The notes beneath the pieces were generated by a model. The model was not told the DNA's origin. It made no database searches and saw only the letters and a program-made list of their open reading frames with translations. A stretch of DNA of 64,000 nucleotides from Mantis religiosa (taxonomy: Eukaryota; Arthropoda; Insecta; Mantodea; Mantidae), in contig CM060958.1 in assembly GCA_030765055.1 (NCBI GenBank), positions 82,499,783 through 82,563,782 on the forward strand. The letters run 5' to 3'. The stretch's first letter is position 1, and the number at the start of each line of letters is the position of its first letter. Shown here piece after piece: positions 10,620 to 21,701 of the stretch. A program made the translations under genes and the position numbers.

Positions 10620-12330
10620 TCACTCACACTTTCACATTGTCATTCATAATTCTAGACTATGGGGAGAATATGGAATCATATTGGCCAGACAAAAGTTCCC
10701 ACTCTCTATTTGGGTATTGATGTATTTATAATCAAGATGTTAATTGATAAATACTTGAGCAGGAAAATGGGGAGATTGTATATGTTTTTTGTGCATTTTG
10801 AGAAAGCTTTTGATACAATAAACAGGTGAGCTTTAAAATGGAAATTAAGAAAAGGAGTGAGCAAGAAATTTATAGATGAAATTGATAAAATTTATAGTGG
10901 GGTGAAATTCAGAATAAGATGTGTGTTGAATGCATTATCAGAAGAAGCCGAACAGAAGTTAGGCTTAAGACAGGGGTGCAAATTGAGTCCTATACTATTC
11001 AATTTATTTATAGATAACATAATAGGGATAAGGAAAGCAATGCCCATTGCTCAATAATAATGAATAAAGAGATCCCTGGTTTATTGTACGCAGATGATTT
11101 AATGGTAGGAGCAATTTCTGTAATAGGTCTACAAAAATTAATTGAGGCAATTCATAGGTTTTGCCCTGACGGGGCACTAAGAATAAACAGCAAAAAATAA
11201 AAAATAATGGTATTTAAAAGAGGTTTGATACTTAGGAAAGGAGAGGAATGGTTCATAGGAGATCAAAAGGTAGAAGTGGTAAACGAGTATGACTATTTAG
11301 GTGTAATGATGTGTAGCAGTGTAGGATGGGTTGCACGAGCCAGAAAACTGATAGCTAATGGCAGGGCGGCAATGTCAGGGGAAGAATATGTAAACAGTTT
11401 GGAGATGTCAGTTAAATGGTTAGAAAGAATGTATGAAGCGGTTGTTGAAGCCAGAATAATGTATGCAGTAGATGTATGGGACACATCAGAAATAGGAGCA
11501 CAATTAGACCAGATGTACGTATTGTTTTGCAAAGAACTACTAGGGCTGCCAAAATCGGCACCAAGAGAAGTGGCATTACTAGAGCTAGGTAATACAAAAA
11601 GGAGAGGAATAATAATAGAGAGAATATTGAAATTCTAGTATAAGTGTATTAAAGGGCAGAAAGGGGAATTATTGAATCTGTGCATGAAGTAACAGAAAAG
11701 CATTAAAAATACAAATAGTTGGTGGTCGGAATTGGAAAGAAGGGTATTGAAGATAGGCATGGGGTGTCTATGGAGAGCAGAGGAGATAAATTATAGCAGT
11801 TTTTGGAAGGAAGTGAGAACTAGAGTACAAGACATAGATAGGCAAGAGATATGGGAAAGTATAGAAGAAAACAAATCTTTGAAATTTTATAAGTAAGTAA
11901 AGACAGAATGGGGTGGAGAAAAATATATAGATCAATGTGGCAAAACTGGAAGAGAAGGCATAGCATGGATGAGAGTAGGAATATTATACTTGAAAGGGTT
12001 GAGAAGTAATGAGGTAGGAATATATGAATTTTGTGAGGACGAAGAGAGCACTGTTCACTACCTGATAGAATATAAGGAGTTAACAAATTACAGGAGAAAA
12101 ATATGGGATAAGAAATGGGACAGTGTAAGTAAAGAGATATTGGCATTACGCATGCTAATGGGGATGGGAGGAAAGAAAAATAGATGTATAGGAGAATTCT
12201 TATATAGGATAAGAGAAAAGTGGATTAAGATAAAAGAAGCGAAGGTCAAGAAGAAAGGACACCAAGCTGCTCAGAAAAACCAAAGGCTTATAGCCTGGGG
12301 ACCTGAGTCAGTGAGTAAATCTTAGGGTCA
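10620..12330 (+). mobile_element. LINE D: non-LTR retrotransposon RT to C-terminus, 5' truncated, broken
   Basis: Plus-strand reading: FFVHFEKAFDTINR (10780-10825, RT motif A), KKFIDEIDKIYSGVKFRIRC, LGLRQGCKLSPILFNLFID (10965-11020, motif B), PGLLYADDLMVGA (11070-11110, motif C with intact YADD), and YDYLGVMM (11290). It continues with RMYEAVVEARIMYAVDVWD and ELLGLPKSAPREVALLELGN (11530-11590) and ends in a C-terminal cysteine/histidine motif (FCEDEESTVHYLIE, 12030-12070) and a basic tail (IREKWIKIKEAKVKKK). Single-base breaks separate three long open blocks. Related fragments: LINE C and the minus fragment at 24.07-24.72 kb. Clade not assigned. Confidence 0.8.
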
Positions 12331-12374
12331 GCAATTTCACGTATTTTTACAGGAGGTATAATTCAGCATTTCCT

Positions 12375-12460
12375 TTCTTGGAAGTGTTGAAAACAGTGTT
12401 GTTATGATAAATTAACTTTAAAGAGAGTCGATTAAAGACACTAGACAACACTTACTTAAA
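12375..12460 (+). repeat. PLE-associated terminal repeat fragment
   Basis: GGAAGTGTTGAAAACAG...GAGTCGATTAAAGACACTAGACAACAC recurs at 55.91-56.09 kb (as a palindrome) and at 60.59-60.67 kb, where it continues into PLE coding sequence, so it belongs to a PLE terminus. Confidence 0.7.
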
Positions 12461-12629
12461 GTTAATAATTCAGCATGTTCAATATTAAATTTATTGTATT
12501 GAAATTGTAATGGAAACTGTACAAATAAATATCAGATTTGGGTATTGAAGACAGGGACCCTTTGCACAGCAGGTAGCTGCTCTAAGGATTTAATTTTCAA
12601 ATTTTTAGAGCTTTCTGAAATAATTTATT

Positions 12630-12905
12630 CATTTATGTGTGATTTGAGGAATTTAGTAACAGTGACATCCAAATTAATTGAAAAAACTATTTGCAGTCAG
12701 TTTTTGACACTTCGTCACTTTGAAATCCCACCAGTCAATAATTTGATAAAGAAGTTCATAGTTCCGCAACCAGAGAGCAGTAGATGACAACAGACCATAG
12801 ACCTTTGAAGTTGAAACTGGAAGCAACTGGTTCTGAAACTAATCTCTCAAAAAATAGAAATTTAAGTAACGGGGTGTTAACCAACTACAAATAGTTTTTT
12901 CAGTT
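12630..12905 (+). mobile_element. PLE 3' end: C-terminal codons plus terminal module, preceded by an inverted terminal piece
   Basis: 12715-12787 encodes HFEIPPVNNLIKKFIVPQPE and a stop, the C-terminus shared with the PLEs at 31.7 and 55.1 kb. The terminal module follows (12790-12900), with a degraded hammerhead-like core (GAAAC then ACTAAT instead of ACTAGT). 12640-12715 is the terminal module in reverse orientation, giving an inverted pair. Confidence 0.7.
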
Positions 12906-13340
12906 ATCATTCATGTTGCTTTTTCTTATTTGTTTTTCTCTTTTAGCTATGTAAAGAGAACTGAATTGAAGTGCTCTTAAGTAGTGACCAGCTCTTTAAA
13001 TGATTTTATTAGTATTTAAGCCTATGTATTTCCTGTTTATCTTTGCACCTACAAGGAAATATGCAATAAGACAGATTTTGCAAATGTTTATCTCAATAAA
13101 CATGATGCATATTAAGCATTTGTAAGAAGAGTTTGTACAAGAGTAGATAGTCATGTTAGTACATCACATCAGAATATTCTTTATTATTGTTAATTTCCAG
13201 TAACTTGTATGATCCCTTGGCAGTCTCTCTACATCTTTTATCTTTTGCCACTTCTATCACTTTCTAGAATTGTGGTAATGCCCAAATAAAATTAACTCTA
13301 TCAGCTTATTTTTTCAGAACAAGCCAATGACCAGTAGATT
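12906..13340. other. gwl intron, no recognised content
   Basis: AT-rich, no readable TE frame and no repeats matched elsewhere in the window. Confidence 0.5.
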
Positions 13341-13399
13341 ATACTTTAAATTGACTTACTAGAAAATCATATATAAAATATACATTTGATACTGCACAA

Positions 13400-13842
13400 A
13401 TATAATCATTTGTAACAAAAACTTCACTTATCTTTAAAGAAATTGATGGAAAGTTCAATAAATTGTAAGATCGAAATCTGGTTTGTATTGGAAAGACCAA
13501 ACGTAATTTAGAAACCAGAATGAAAGAACATTTTTGAAATATTAGGTATAAACAGACTAATAAATCATCCATAGCAGATCATTTTTGGTCACTTAACTAT
13601 GAAATCAATCCAGAAGTTAAATTATTAAAACAATTAAATGGTCCAATAGATTTAATGATTTGGGAAAGAATATTTATTTTAAAAAATAGAAATCGCATAA
13701 TGAATTTTGAAATTCTGACAATCAATTCTGTCTTTAAATCTATTTCATTTTCTGAGTTTGGTGGTACTGGCAGGAATGTAATGACCTCTACTGACCATAA
13801 TGTTGACAACAACGATACTGAATGTGATTGAAAATGTAAGCA
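13400..13842 (+). pseudogene. PLE GIY-YIG endonuclease C-terminal fragment
   Basis: Plus frame reads CIGKTKRNLETRMKEHF, a stop, then SSIADHFWSLNYEINPEVKL and LMIWERIFILKNRNRIMNFE, i.e. the second half of the GIY-YIG domain and the conserved PLE C-terminus. One internal stop. It is close to the decayed copy at 55.43-55.73 kb (VADYFWLFNHEINPEVKLLK), a PLE subfamily separate from those at 31, 42 and 60 kb. Confidence 0.8.
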
Positions 13843-14120
13843 ACTATGCGTGATTGGAGGAATTTTGTAACAGTGATGTCAAAATTAATGCAAAAAACTA
13901 TTTGTAGTTGGTTTATTGACACTTCATCACTTACATTATCATCATTACACTTACATAATGTATGTGACAAAGTGTGAATAAACCGACTGCAAATAGGTTT
14001 TTTGATGTTAAAAACTGTTTATGAAATTGCAATCTTACAATTTATTGAAGTTTCCATCAATTTCTTTAAAGATATGTGACGTTTTTGTTACAAATAATTA
14101 TATTTCTGTAGTATTTGTTG
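13843..14120 (-). repeat. inverted PLE terminus facing the fragment at 13.4-13.8 kb
   Basis: 13845-13945 is the terminal module in reverse (AACTATTTGTAGTTGGTTTA). 14030-14110 is the reverse complement of 13400-13470 (TTTAAAGAAATTGATGGAAA). Two PLE pieces therefore converge here, ending about 330 bp before the first visible gwl exon. Confidence 0.7.
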
Positions 14121-14450
14121 CTCCACTGTTACTAGCTTCATTTTTTACTTAATATACATTTGATGCTAAAATTATCACAGTTTATATCAGAAGTCCCCTT
14201 AAGGGCCTTCCATTCTGACAGGAATTTTCTACAGCCTTAATTAGGCTATTGCAGTTATTATTTTGTTTCAGTGGTGAAGGAAAGAAATGCCCTTGCGCTG
14301 ACACACAGTCCATTCTGTGTTCAATTATTCTATTCTTTGCAGAGCAGTTCAAACATATACTTGGTAAGTATATACAGATCTTAGTTTTGAATATTTGAGC
14401 CAGAGGGCTGTGTAGAACTTGTAACCTTTGCTGATTTTTTTTTTTTATAG

Positions 14451-14682
14451 GTAATGGAGTACCTTGTAGGAGGAGATTTGAAATCATTACTCAGCGTGTA
14501 TGGCTATTTTGATGAGAGTATGGCTGTGTTCTATGCAGCAGAAATAACTCTTGCCTTAGAATATTTACATTCTCATGGCATTATTCATCGGGACCTGAAG
14601 CCAGACAACATGCTTCTTACAGACCGGGGACATGTAAAGCTTACAGATTTTGGTCTTAGCCGAATATCAGAACACACCAAAG
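14451..14682 (+). CDS. gwl: Greatwall kinase, exon with catalytic loop and DFG motif
   Basis: 77 codons plus one base (exit phase 1), beginning VMEYLVGGDLKSLLSVYGYF. Visible kinase elements: subdomain V hinge (MEYLVGGDL), the E-helix AAEITLALEYLHSHG, catalytic loop HRDLKPDN (residues 46-53 of the exon) and DFG at 66-68, followed by LSRISEHTK. The combination GGD-KSLL-YGYFDE and the exact DFGLS context are those of Greatwall/MASTL, the mitotic AGC kinase that phosphorylates endosulfine/ARPP19 to inhibit PP2A-B55. Acceptor: a 12-T tract then ATAG. Donor: AAG/GTGAGT. The N-lobe (glycine-rich loop, catalytic Lys) must lie upstream of the window. Confidence 0.95.
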
Positions 14683-15200
14683 GTGAGTTTAGTATAAATT
14701 AATGGGCTGTGTTTATGCTAGAACCTAAAGTTTTATGATTTATGCCATTCAGCTATAGTTAGAATTTTTCTTGTTCATTTAGCAGTTCCAAGTTCAGTTG
14801 CCTATTTTCGTCCTCTCTTTCTCTCTTTTAATATTAATACATCAAACTAACTCTGCCCTATTGTGAATAAAATTTAATGCTATTAATATTATATACAGTT
14901 TTTCTGCACTTCTATGAATTAAGTTATATAACCTTTAGTTTAGAATTTAGTTACCTTGGAGGGTGCTAATTATCTCCGCTTATGCAGTTGATACAAATAT
15001 CACCATTTGGTGTTTAAACTTTGATTGATTATGGGAGGCCCCTAGCTTTATTTAAATGTTGTAGTTTACAAACGAACACACCTATGTAATTGCAGGATAT
15101 TTAACGTTACACCTATTTGAATGTGTACTGCAGCGATAACGTTATATGTTTATTATTGCAGCTGCAACAATAATGTATAAGCAGTTGGGTGTACGGCTAT
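14683..15200. other. gwl intron start, largely featureless
   Basis: No TE similarity recognised. 15190-15209 repeats a 20-base stretch of the preceding exon with one mismatch (see findings). Confidence 0.5.
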
Positions 15201-15214
15201 TTTGATGAACTCAG

Positions 15215-15350
15215 TTGAGAGAGAGGTTGAGGATGGAAGCGATGGTTTCCAAAACTAGTCCCTCAATAATATAAAAATATAAATGACAAAGTGCCCTCCC
15301 ATCCAAAAAAAGAACAAATAAAACCCGACTACAAATAGTTTTTTCAATTA
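15215..15350 (+). repeat. solo PLE terminal module
   Basis: Terminal module without coding sequence: GAGGATGGAAGCGATGG..., GAAACTAG-like core, then AACCCGACTACAAATAGTTTTTTC as in the other copies. Confidence 0.7.
15223..15264 (+). ncRNA. hammerhead-ribozyme-like motif (PLE terminus)
   Basis: Stem I GAGG (15223-15226) with CCTC (15261-15264). Core TTGAGGA plus an extra T. Stem II GGAA/TTCC around GCGATGG(T). AAAAC in place of GAAAC, ACTAGT stem III, GTC. The core differs from CUGANGA only at the first base; G12 is changed to A. Confidence 0.45.
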
Positions 15351-16771
15351 ATATACTATTTTCTTTACATATATTGAAATACAAACTATAATGTACACTC
15401 TATTCATATTATATTTTAGCTGATGTATTTAGAACGGTTATTCTAATAAAAGTAATGTATATTTTACCTAAAAAAAGCCCAAAATAGGGGGAAAAAATAA
15501 AAAATGAAGTTAACTGATTTTTACTATCCAAAAATTTAATTTTCTTAAATATCTTTTATTCTTTTAGTTCAGTGAAATGTTCTTCTGCAACTCAAAGTAA
15601 TGTAAGGTCATTTTATAATTTAAGAAGATATAAGAATCTGAACTCACACTTAGGTAGAGTTACCATCAGCTATCTAAGAATTCCTGTATAATATAACATA
15701 CCTTTTTTGAGTTATGTTTAAGAGCAGATTGGAATTTCTTCCTGAGTGTGATTGTAATGTAAGAGAGTCCAGTAAGACATTGAATATTTTGATACACTCT
15801 TTTCCATTTTGATATTCCATTTGTATACCTGGTGAAAGCATAGTGTATTTGTGTTGCATGTAGTTGTCTTCGTGGTAGAAATTAATCAAGGGGGTCATAA
15901 ACTATGCTTATCCTATATACTTTCAATATAGTGTGGAATTTGCATCTACTTCTGCAGAATTTGTAATTTCTCACTTAAGAATAAATACTTTGGCATTTTT
16001 TGCTACTATACAACAGCTTGCTGTACACTGCACAGAATTTAGAGAAAAACTGAAAGGATAAATCACACGAATAAGGAAGCTTTTGAAAGCATAAATTCCT
16101 TTCATGAAAAGTAATACGTAACTTCTAAGCCTGATAGTGCCTGACTGGAGGGGATACTCCATGTAAAGCACTTGAACTGTGATGACTGCTGAGTACATCA
16201 TACAAACTATTTTCTCGCCATTCTTTTTAAACAATAAACTTTTCATAGATTATTACAATTCCTTTATTCATTTTTGACTTAAAAAAAAAAAGAAACTAAT
16301 AGCAGGCTTTGAAAGCATAGGGGTTAAAATCATGCAGTATTAGAATGGAATGTCCAGAGAATTAATGGGATGACATTATAAACCAGAGCATAACCACAGG
16401 GTTTTACTGTATTATCATGACAAATAAAACATACCTTGAATTGTCTGAGGATTGCCTTAGAAGTTTCTATTATTTTGAACGACTTTTGTAAATTGGTAAA
16501 CCATAGAAATAGGCAGAATCTTATATATTCGTACAAAAAAGGTGATTCTGTTAAGGCAAACAATGTATGTCAAATATTTTATGGCATTAATCATTTCCAA
16601 GAAGTTGTTTGTATTTGGGGAATTTTCAAATACTTCATGCCTTTCTGAATTACAAAATGCAACCTTACTTCCTCTCATCCTCCCTCTCTATGTTCATGAA
16701 AGAACAGGGTTTCAAAGCCATCACATAGGACCTGCTTTGTAAAGATTTGCTCCTTGTTTTAGATTACTATA
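15351..16771. other. gwl intron, no recognised content
   Basis: Long AT-rich stretch. Several open frames under 95 codons without recognisable domains. No repeats shared with the rest of the window were seen. Confidence 0.5.
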
Positions 16772-17802
16772 CTGGTCGCCAAACTAGAATGTGATTGACA
16801 GTTAGTAACCACATGCAAGAACGCTCTAAATAAATGGGAGGGATAATTATGTCATAACGGTTGTCATGGTAACGATTAGAGGGACCAATTAGAGTCGAGA
16901 CGTTTCCATGACAATGTTAGATGCAAACCTTGGTTGCCGATATTCTAACACTTGCTTAGCATGACTTTCGGGCAAGCGAGTTACGCAAATGCTGCAGTAA
17001 ATACAATACCTAGGATTTTATTTCTCTTCTGATATTGCTGCATAAACAGAATGGCCTCACAGTTAGAGATCCTATACTGGCAAGTTACTTTGCATTTTAT
17101 TTGTGGCAATTTGCCATGGTTTACGTGTGTGTGAGTTCGTGTATCTGTGCGCGTGTTGTGATCATTTGCAATTGTGTTTAATGAATGTTTAATTATGTCA
17201 AAATATAGTGGCAAGCAAAAACCTGAACGTGCTCGGGAACCAAATAAAACTGTATTTGGTAAAGGTATTCCAATTAAAGGACATACACGGGAAATAATAT
17301 GCTCTGTGAGAGAACACTTTGAAGAGGAGAAATTGAAAGGGGAGTCTAGTATTCCATTCTCAAAGTGCTTGATAGGACTTCCTGTGCTGTACGTATCAGT
17401 GAGGGCATCAAGGTTAAGATTGGAAAAGAAAAGTATTTTAAAGAAGAAAGACTTTGGGATATGAATTAGAAACTCCCGGAAAAAATTATGTAAGCGGCAT
17501 TCTCCCACTTCAATAAGCATCAAAATGTCACAGGTATGCCTCTTTTGTTACGATGATCTTTACATTGATGTGTTCTTGCATGTTCTAGCGTTTGCATGTA
17601 GATCCACGACTATTGTCTTTGTGTACAGCATTATAAATAATTAATAACGATAATTAATAATAATAATAAAATACCAATTGCAGTCACAACTGAATCACCT
17701 TAACACGCGTAATCCTATCGCGCTCTCCATGTGGTAGCAATAAGCGGCAACATCACCTCTCTCTCCTTATGAAATGTCAATCACTTTCTAGATTGGCGAC
17801 CA

Positions 17803-17803
<1 letters not shown>
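16772..17803 (+). mobile_element. non-autonomous IS630-Tc1-mariner-like element, copy 2 (1032 bp)
   Basis: Co-linear with 1706-2735 over its whole length (1032 versus 1030 bp), with the same imperfect TIRs (left CTGGTCGCCAAACTAGAATG; right reversed CTGGTCGCCAATCTAGAAAG) and TA at both borders. The right border runs into a (TA)n tract, so the duplication there is not unambiguous. Confidence 0.85.
17174..17500 (+). pseudogene. transposase N-terminal remnant, copy 2
   Basis: MFNECLIMSKYSGKQKPERA then GHTREIICSVREHFEEEKLK. The frame is longer than in copy 1 and carries many substitutions against it, while the helix is conserved. No DDE domain follows. Confidence 0.5.

Positions 17804-17852
<49 letters not shown>
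17804..17852. repeat. (TA)n microsatellite
   Basis: About 24 TA units directly at the right end of the transposon copy 2. Confidence 0.95.
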
Positions 17853-17855
<3 letters not shown>

Positions 17856-18148
17856 CTTAGCCTACAATGAAATGTGTAAAGAGTAATGATTATTTGTGTA
17901 TAAAAAAGTAGAATAATAATTTTGTTTTTTTAAAAATAGTGCATAATAGTAAGTAGAAAAAGTCATGTCAGTACAATACATTAGTTTATTTTTCATAACA
18001 TCAATGATTTTTTTCAAATATTTTATGCTGCATGTTTAATCTTTCCTAAGTTTGTGATTTTATTGTTATGTTATCCTTTCCAATTCAAGAGTTCATTACC
18101 ACATCTAAACATTTGAATTCTAATTCTGATTGCTACAGATAAAAATAG

Positions 18149-18556
18149 TGTGACTATGGGTTTGTAGAATTAAAAGTCTAATTTGCAGAAATTCAAAATG
18201 TTCTTTATTTCAAGTAAAGCATTTTCTACAACCCTGACAGCAGCAGAACGACGTAACACACAGAAACAGTCCTGAAGATGGTCTGCCACACGTCCACACA
18301 GCTGCACACTCGATTAACAACTGCAACTTGCAACTCCATTAACAACTGACTGGCAACTTACTCCCCGCCGCTTATTTATACCCGAGCCACTGTTTCTCGA
18401 AAGCTGCTGAAGTTTCACGGCCTTTCACGACGGCAAGAGAAGGAAAGAATTATTCAGACACCACTGTCTCTTTCTCTCCCCGCCTCTGTCGCTCGGCAAG
18501 CACCTAGTGTTCGCCTACGAGCGGGACGGCAGCAGCACAATAATGCCTCGGCGACA
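18149..18556 (-). repeat. 3' LTR of the deleted gypsy element
   Basis: Related to the LTR at 19420-19827. Its 3' part (minus strand: AATAAAGAACATTTTGAATT...) is shared with the LTRs at 38.5, 40.4 and 60.2 kb. Confidence 0.85.
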
Positions 18557-18589
18557 CTGCTCACTCTGTAAGGCTGGTCGTCCCGAACA

Positions 18590-19083
18590 GCCCCATTGTA
18601 GCGGGCCAGACGATCCAAGTGTACCACTGACAATTTCCTCGGGGCACCTTCTGGATGCAGTAGACCACGTCGTTAATTCTCTTTACTATCCGGTGCGGTC
18701 CTTGCCATGGTTGTTGAAGTTTCGGGCAGCGTCTGTTGGTTTGTAGGGCAGTACAACCAGACCAGGTCACCTTGCTGGAATCCTTGGCTGTTGGCTTGTC
18801 TATCGTACCGGGTCTTAATGCGGTCGCTCGCCTTCTGGATGTTCAGACGAGCCATCTCATGCATGTCGTGGAGATGGTCCACGAGGTTCTCTACGGCGCC
18901 ACTAAATGGCAGAACAGTTGCTCCACGAGGTAGTCGGTGTTCGTCTTCGCCTCCTGGTTCGGGATGGCATACACATCCAGCTACTTGGTAAAGTAGGCCA
19001 CGGCCTCGGTCGGACACTGGGAATGGTCCAGCTATATCAACAGCGATGCGTTCGAAAGGCGCTCTGACGTTATACTGCTGCAT
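18590..19083 (-). pseudogene. gypsy integrase fragment (catalytic start and C-terminus)
   Basis: Minus frame: MQQYNVRAPFERIAVDIAGP contains the DIAGPFPVS strand with the first Asp of the integrase DDE. After a broken stretch, ENLVDHLHDMHEMARLNIQK and RYDRQANSQGFQQGDLVWLY form the C-terminal region preceding the chromo-like fold. The two remaining DDE residues are lost in the deleted or shifted part. Last residues near 18600 (WYTWIVWP in one frame) match the pol end of the 38 kb element. Confidence 0.75.
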
Positions 19084-19393
19084 GAGATCTCATGTCCACC
19101 ATGGCGTTCAGGGACTTGCTGTTGGCTTTTCCCTCTAGGTTGTTAACATGGTTTGCCAAGTGTTCGATGCGCTCGCCTAACTCCGTGACGTCCTCCTTCA
19201 CGTCGGCCAATTGCTTCTCAAATTTGGCGGCGAGGGCCTCATTCGCAGCCTTCATTTCTGTAGCTAATTTGGCCTTCATTTCGGTCATCTTCGCGGCCAG
19301 GTTGTTATTTGCTGTTTCCATCTTTGCGGCCAGGTTATTTTCCGCCTTCATTTCTTCCATCTTCTCTAAAATCTTTGGCAATTCAGCTTCCAT
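19070..19393 (-). pseudogene. gypsy gag N-terminal coiled coil
   Basis: 107-codon minus frame starting MEAELPKILEKMEEMKAENN, made of repeated NNLAAKM / MKA heptad-like units: a long predicted coiled coil. The 38 kb element has the same domain in a longer form (from 38946). It fuses directly by deletion to integrase sequence. Confidence 0.75.
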
Positions 19394-19419
19394 CGTCGTA
19401 TCCCACTTCTGACACCAAA

Positions 19420-19827
19420 TGCGACTTTGTGAGTTCGTAGAATTAAAAGTCTAATTTGTAGAAATTTAAAATGCTCTTTATTTCAAGTAAAAAGGCATGT
19501 TGTACATCCCTGCCAACTAAAGAATGACGTAACACACACAAGCGCAGTCCTGAGGGTCGTATGCCATACGTTCACACAGTTGCACACTCAATTAACAACT
19601 GCGACTTGCAACTCCATTAACAACTGACTGGCAACTTACTCCCCACAGCTTATTTATACCCGAGCCACTGTTTCTCGAAAACTGCTGAAGTTTCACGGCC
19701 TTTCATGACGGCAAGAGGAGGAAAGAATTATTGAGATATCACTGTCTCTTTCTCCCCCCACTTCTGTCTCTTTCTTAGCAAGCGACTACGCGCAGGCCGG
19801 AAGCAGCACAATAATGCCTTGGTGACA
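19420..19827 (-). repeat. 5' LTR of the deleted gypsy element
   Basis: 408 bp with TG/CA ends in minus orientation. On the minus strand it is followed by the primer binding site and gag. Confidence 0.85.
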
Positions 19828-19896
19828 CTAAGTAACTTAATGTAACCTACATAGAAGAGTTACTTTTTATATGAACAGGAACATAAATAACATGTA

Positions 19897-20635
19897 CGAA
19901 GGTGAAGCAGAAAGTAACCTCTGTTTGGAAATAAAAGTTAAACCGTTTGAGATATAAAATTGTTATTATATCTGAAAACTACATTTCTTCTGTTTTTCTA
20001 CATATTCTCCAAACAAATTCAAGCACTTGTCTTAACTTTTAACAGTTTTTAAAATACCCTCAGCGTAAAACTCTGCCTCTTGTGAACGTAGCCAATCCTT
20101 CACGGCATGATGATGCTCTTCATCATTGGTGAAATGCTGAGATGCAAACCACTAAACCACTGTTTCATGTATGCGAACAGATGAAAATCACTGGGAGCCG
20201 TTATTATGAACCGATGATTCTCGCGGATTTTCCCATCCAGTTCAACAGGTTATCATTGATAAGGGTAGGCTTACCACTCCTGTTTTCTTCAGGTATGTTT
20301 GTTTTTCCATCTTTTAAAAATCGTAGCCGTTGACAGACAATGCCTTCACTCATAATGTTAGTACTGTATAGTCCACACAATTCGCGATGAATTTTGGCTG
20401 CTGAGTAATGTTTTGCCAAAAGAAATCTTAGAATACCACGCATCTCACACTTGGCAGGATTTTCTATTTTGGTGCTCATGTTTTGAGGTTATATCTAGCA
20501 AATGAGCAACAGTACGATACTCTCCCTTGTACAGCTAGAAGTGCACTGTCAAATACACATGCTGATGTGTAGATGACGGTGCTACCTCCACTACTCCCCA
20601 TGCTACGCAGAAATGGCTGTTACTTTCTGGACAGA
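19897..20635 (-). mobile_element. mariner element, internally deleted (739 bp)
   Basis: TA on both sides (19895-19896, 20636-20637). Ends share an AGAAAGTAAC core in inverted orientation. Minus strand keeps the mariner N-terminus (20204-20479, MSTKIENPAKCEMRGILRFL and SAAKIHRELCGLYSTNIMSE) and the C-terminus (near 20100-19990, HAVKDWLRSQEAEFYAEGI, DKCLNLFGEYVEK). The catalytic centre is deleted. Confidence 0.8.
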
Positions 20636-20813
20636 TATGAATTTGTCATTGCATGACAACTCATGTGAATGTTTCAGGTTTACATTGATGTACAGTTCTA
20701 TTTGTCTCAGAAATGTTCTTTTTCGTTCCATTTTTCTTTATTTTTTATAATTATATTTTAGAAAGTTAATCCCTTTTAAAATTAAGAATATAAGATTGTA
20801 AAATATTTTAATA

Positions 20814-21490
20814 CAGGGGGCATCCAGAAAGTAAGTTCTGTTTCAATTTATCTTGGCTGCAGCTCTGCGATCACAGTTCTGCACATGTGTGGTAGACGCT
20901 CTGTATCAAGGAGAAGAAACGTTCACCATTGTGAGATTGCTGTCAGCCACATACACTTTGTTGTGCATGTTTACAATGTCGGTGTTGATTGAAAATCCTG
21001 CCGCTTGTGAAATCAGATCTGTGATTTGTTTTCTGAATGCTAGGAAAGTGAAACCAATTGAAATTTATCGGCTGTCAAAAGGTGTTGTGTTGCTTCATGA
21101 CAATGCATGACCACACTGCAAATGCGATGAAAAACATCCTACAGGGATTTGACTGGGACGTGTTTGACCAACCCCTGTACAGCCCTGACCTCGCTCCTAG
21201 CGACTTTCATCTGTTTTTGCATCTCAAATCTTTCCTTGGCGGTCAACACTTCAACAATGACGAAGAGTTGAAAGAAAATGTTTCCAACTGGTTGAAGACA
21301 TAGGCAGCAGACTTCTATGAAGAAGGTATACAAAAACTTGTCCCTCGCTATGACAAATGCCTGCAAAATTTCAGCAGTTATGTGGAAAAGTAGTTTAAGA
21401 GTTGTAGAATTTTGTGCAATGAATATTTTTTCTGTATCTGTACAGAATTTAATTTTATTACCAAACAACTTACTTTCTGGACGTACCTCG
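20814..21490 (+). mobile_element. mariner element, internally deleted (677 bp)
   Basis: TA-flanked (20812-20813, 21491-21492). TIRs carry CCAGAAAGTAAG at both ends. Plus-strand N-terminus (VLIENPAACEIRSVICFLNA, 20985-21040) joins directly to VVLLHDNA (second catalytic Asp), then SPDLAPSDFHLFLHLKSFLG with the third Asp (about 21180-21240) and a C-terminal RYDKCLQNFSSYVEK. The first catalytic Asp region is missing. Same mariner subfamily as the neighbour at 19.9-20.6 kb; independent deletions. Confidence 0.85.
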
Positions 21491-21594
21491 TAATAAAATG
21501 TTTTTAAAGTTGTATATTACAGCAAACATAAAAAGTGCTTGTATCTAAAGATAATGTAAACCTGCAGAATCTCATGACCTTTATTTTGTTTCAG

Positions 21595-21701
21595 ACCTAG
21601 ATATTTCAGATTTGATGAATGCGACAAGTGATACAGATATTCTGTTGAACTGCACTCGAACGCCTGGTCAACTGTTGTCATTAACTTCACATCTCTCATT
21701 T
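21595..21701 (+). CDS. gwl: Greatwall kinase, exon following DFG
   Basis: Two bases complete an Asp codon begun in the previous exon, then 35 codons: LDISDLMNATSDTDILLNCT then RTPGQLLSLTSHLSF. The RTPGQ-LSL-S-L-F block just after DFG is a Greatwall signature (vertebrate MASTL has the same arrangement at the start of its long insertion). Acceptor TTTGTTTCAG, donor TTT/GTAAGT, exit phase 0. Confidence 0.93.

Larger units (their letters stand above)
18149..19827 (-). mobile_element. Ty3/gypsy LTR retrotransposon, internally deleted
   Basis: Two LTRs of 408 bp in minus orientation (18149-18556 and 19420-19827), both with TG...CA ends, flank an 863-bp interior. Adjacent to the 5' LTR the minus strand reads TTTGGTGTCAGAAGTGGGA, a primer binding site complementary to the 3' end of tRNA-Leu. 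The interior keeps the gag N-terminus and the integrase C-terminus only. LTRs differ at many positions, so the insertion is not recent. No matching 4-bp target duplication was found. Confidence 0.85.

Noticed and set aside
12795..12850. Further hammerhead-like motif
   Set aside because: The stem III palindrome and core are eroded (ACTAAT, TTGAAAC).
18149..19827. Endogenous retrovirus
   Set aside because: No env-like frame; domain content and primer site are those of a plain Ty3/gypsy retrotransposon.
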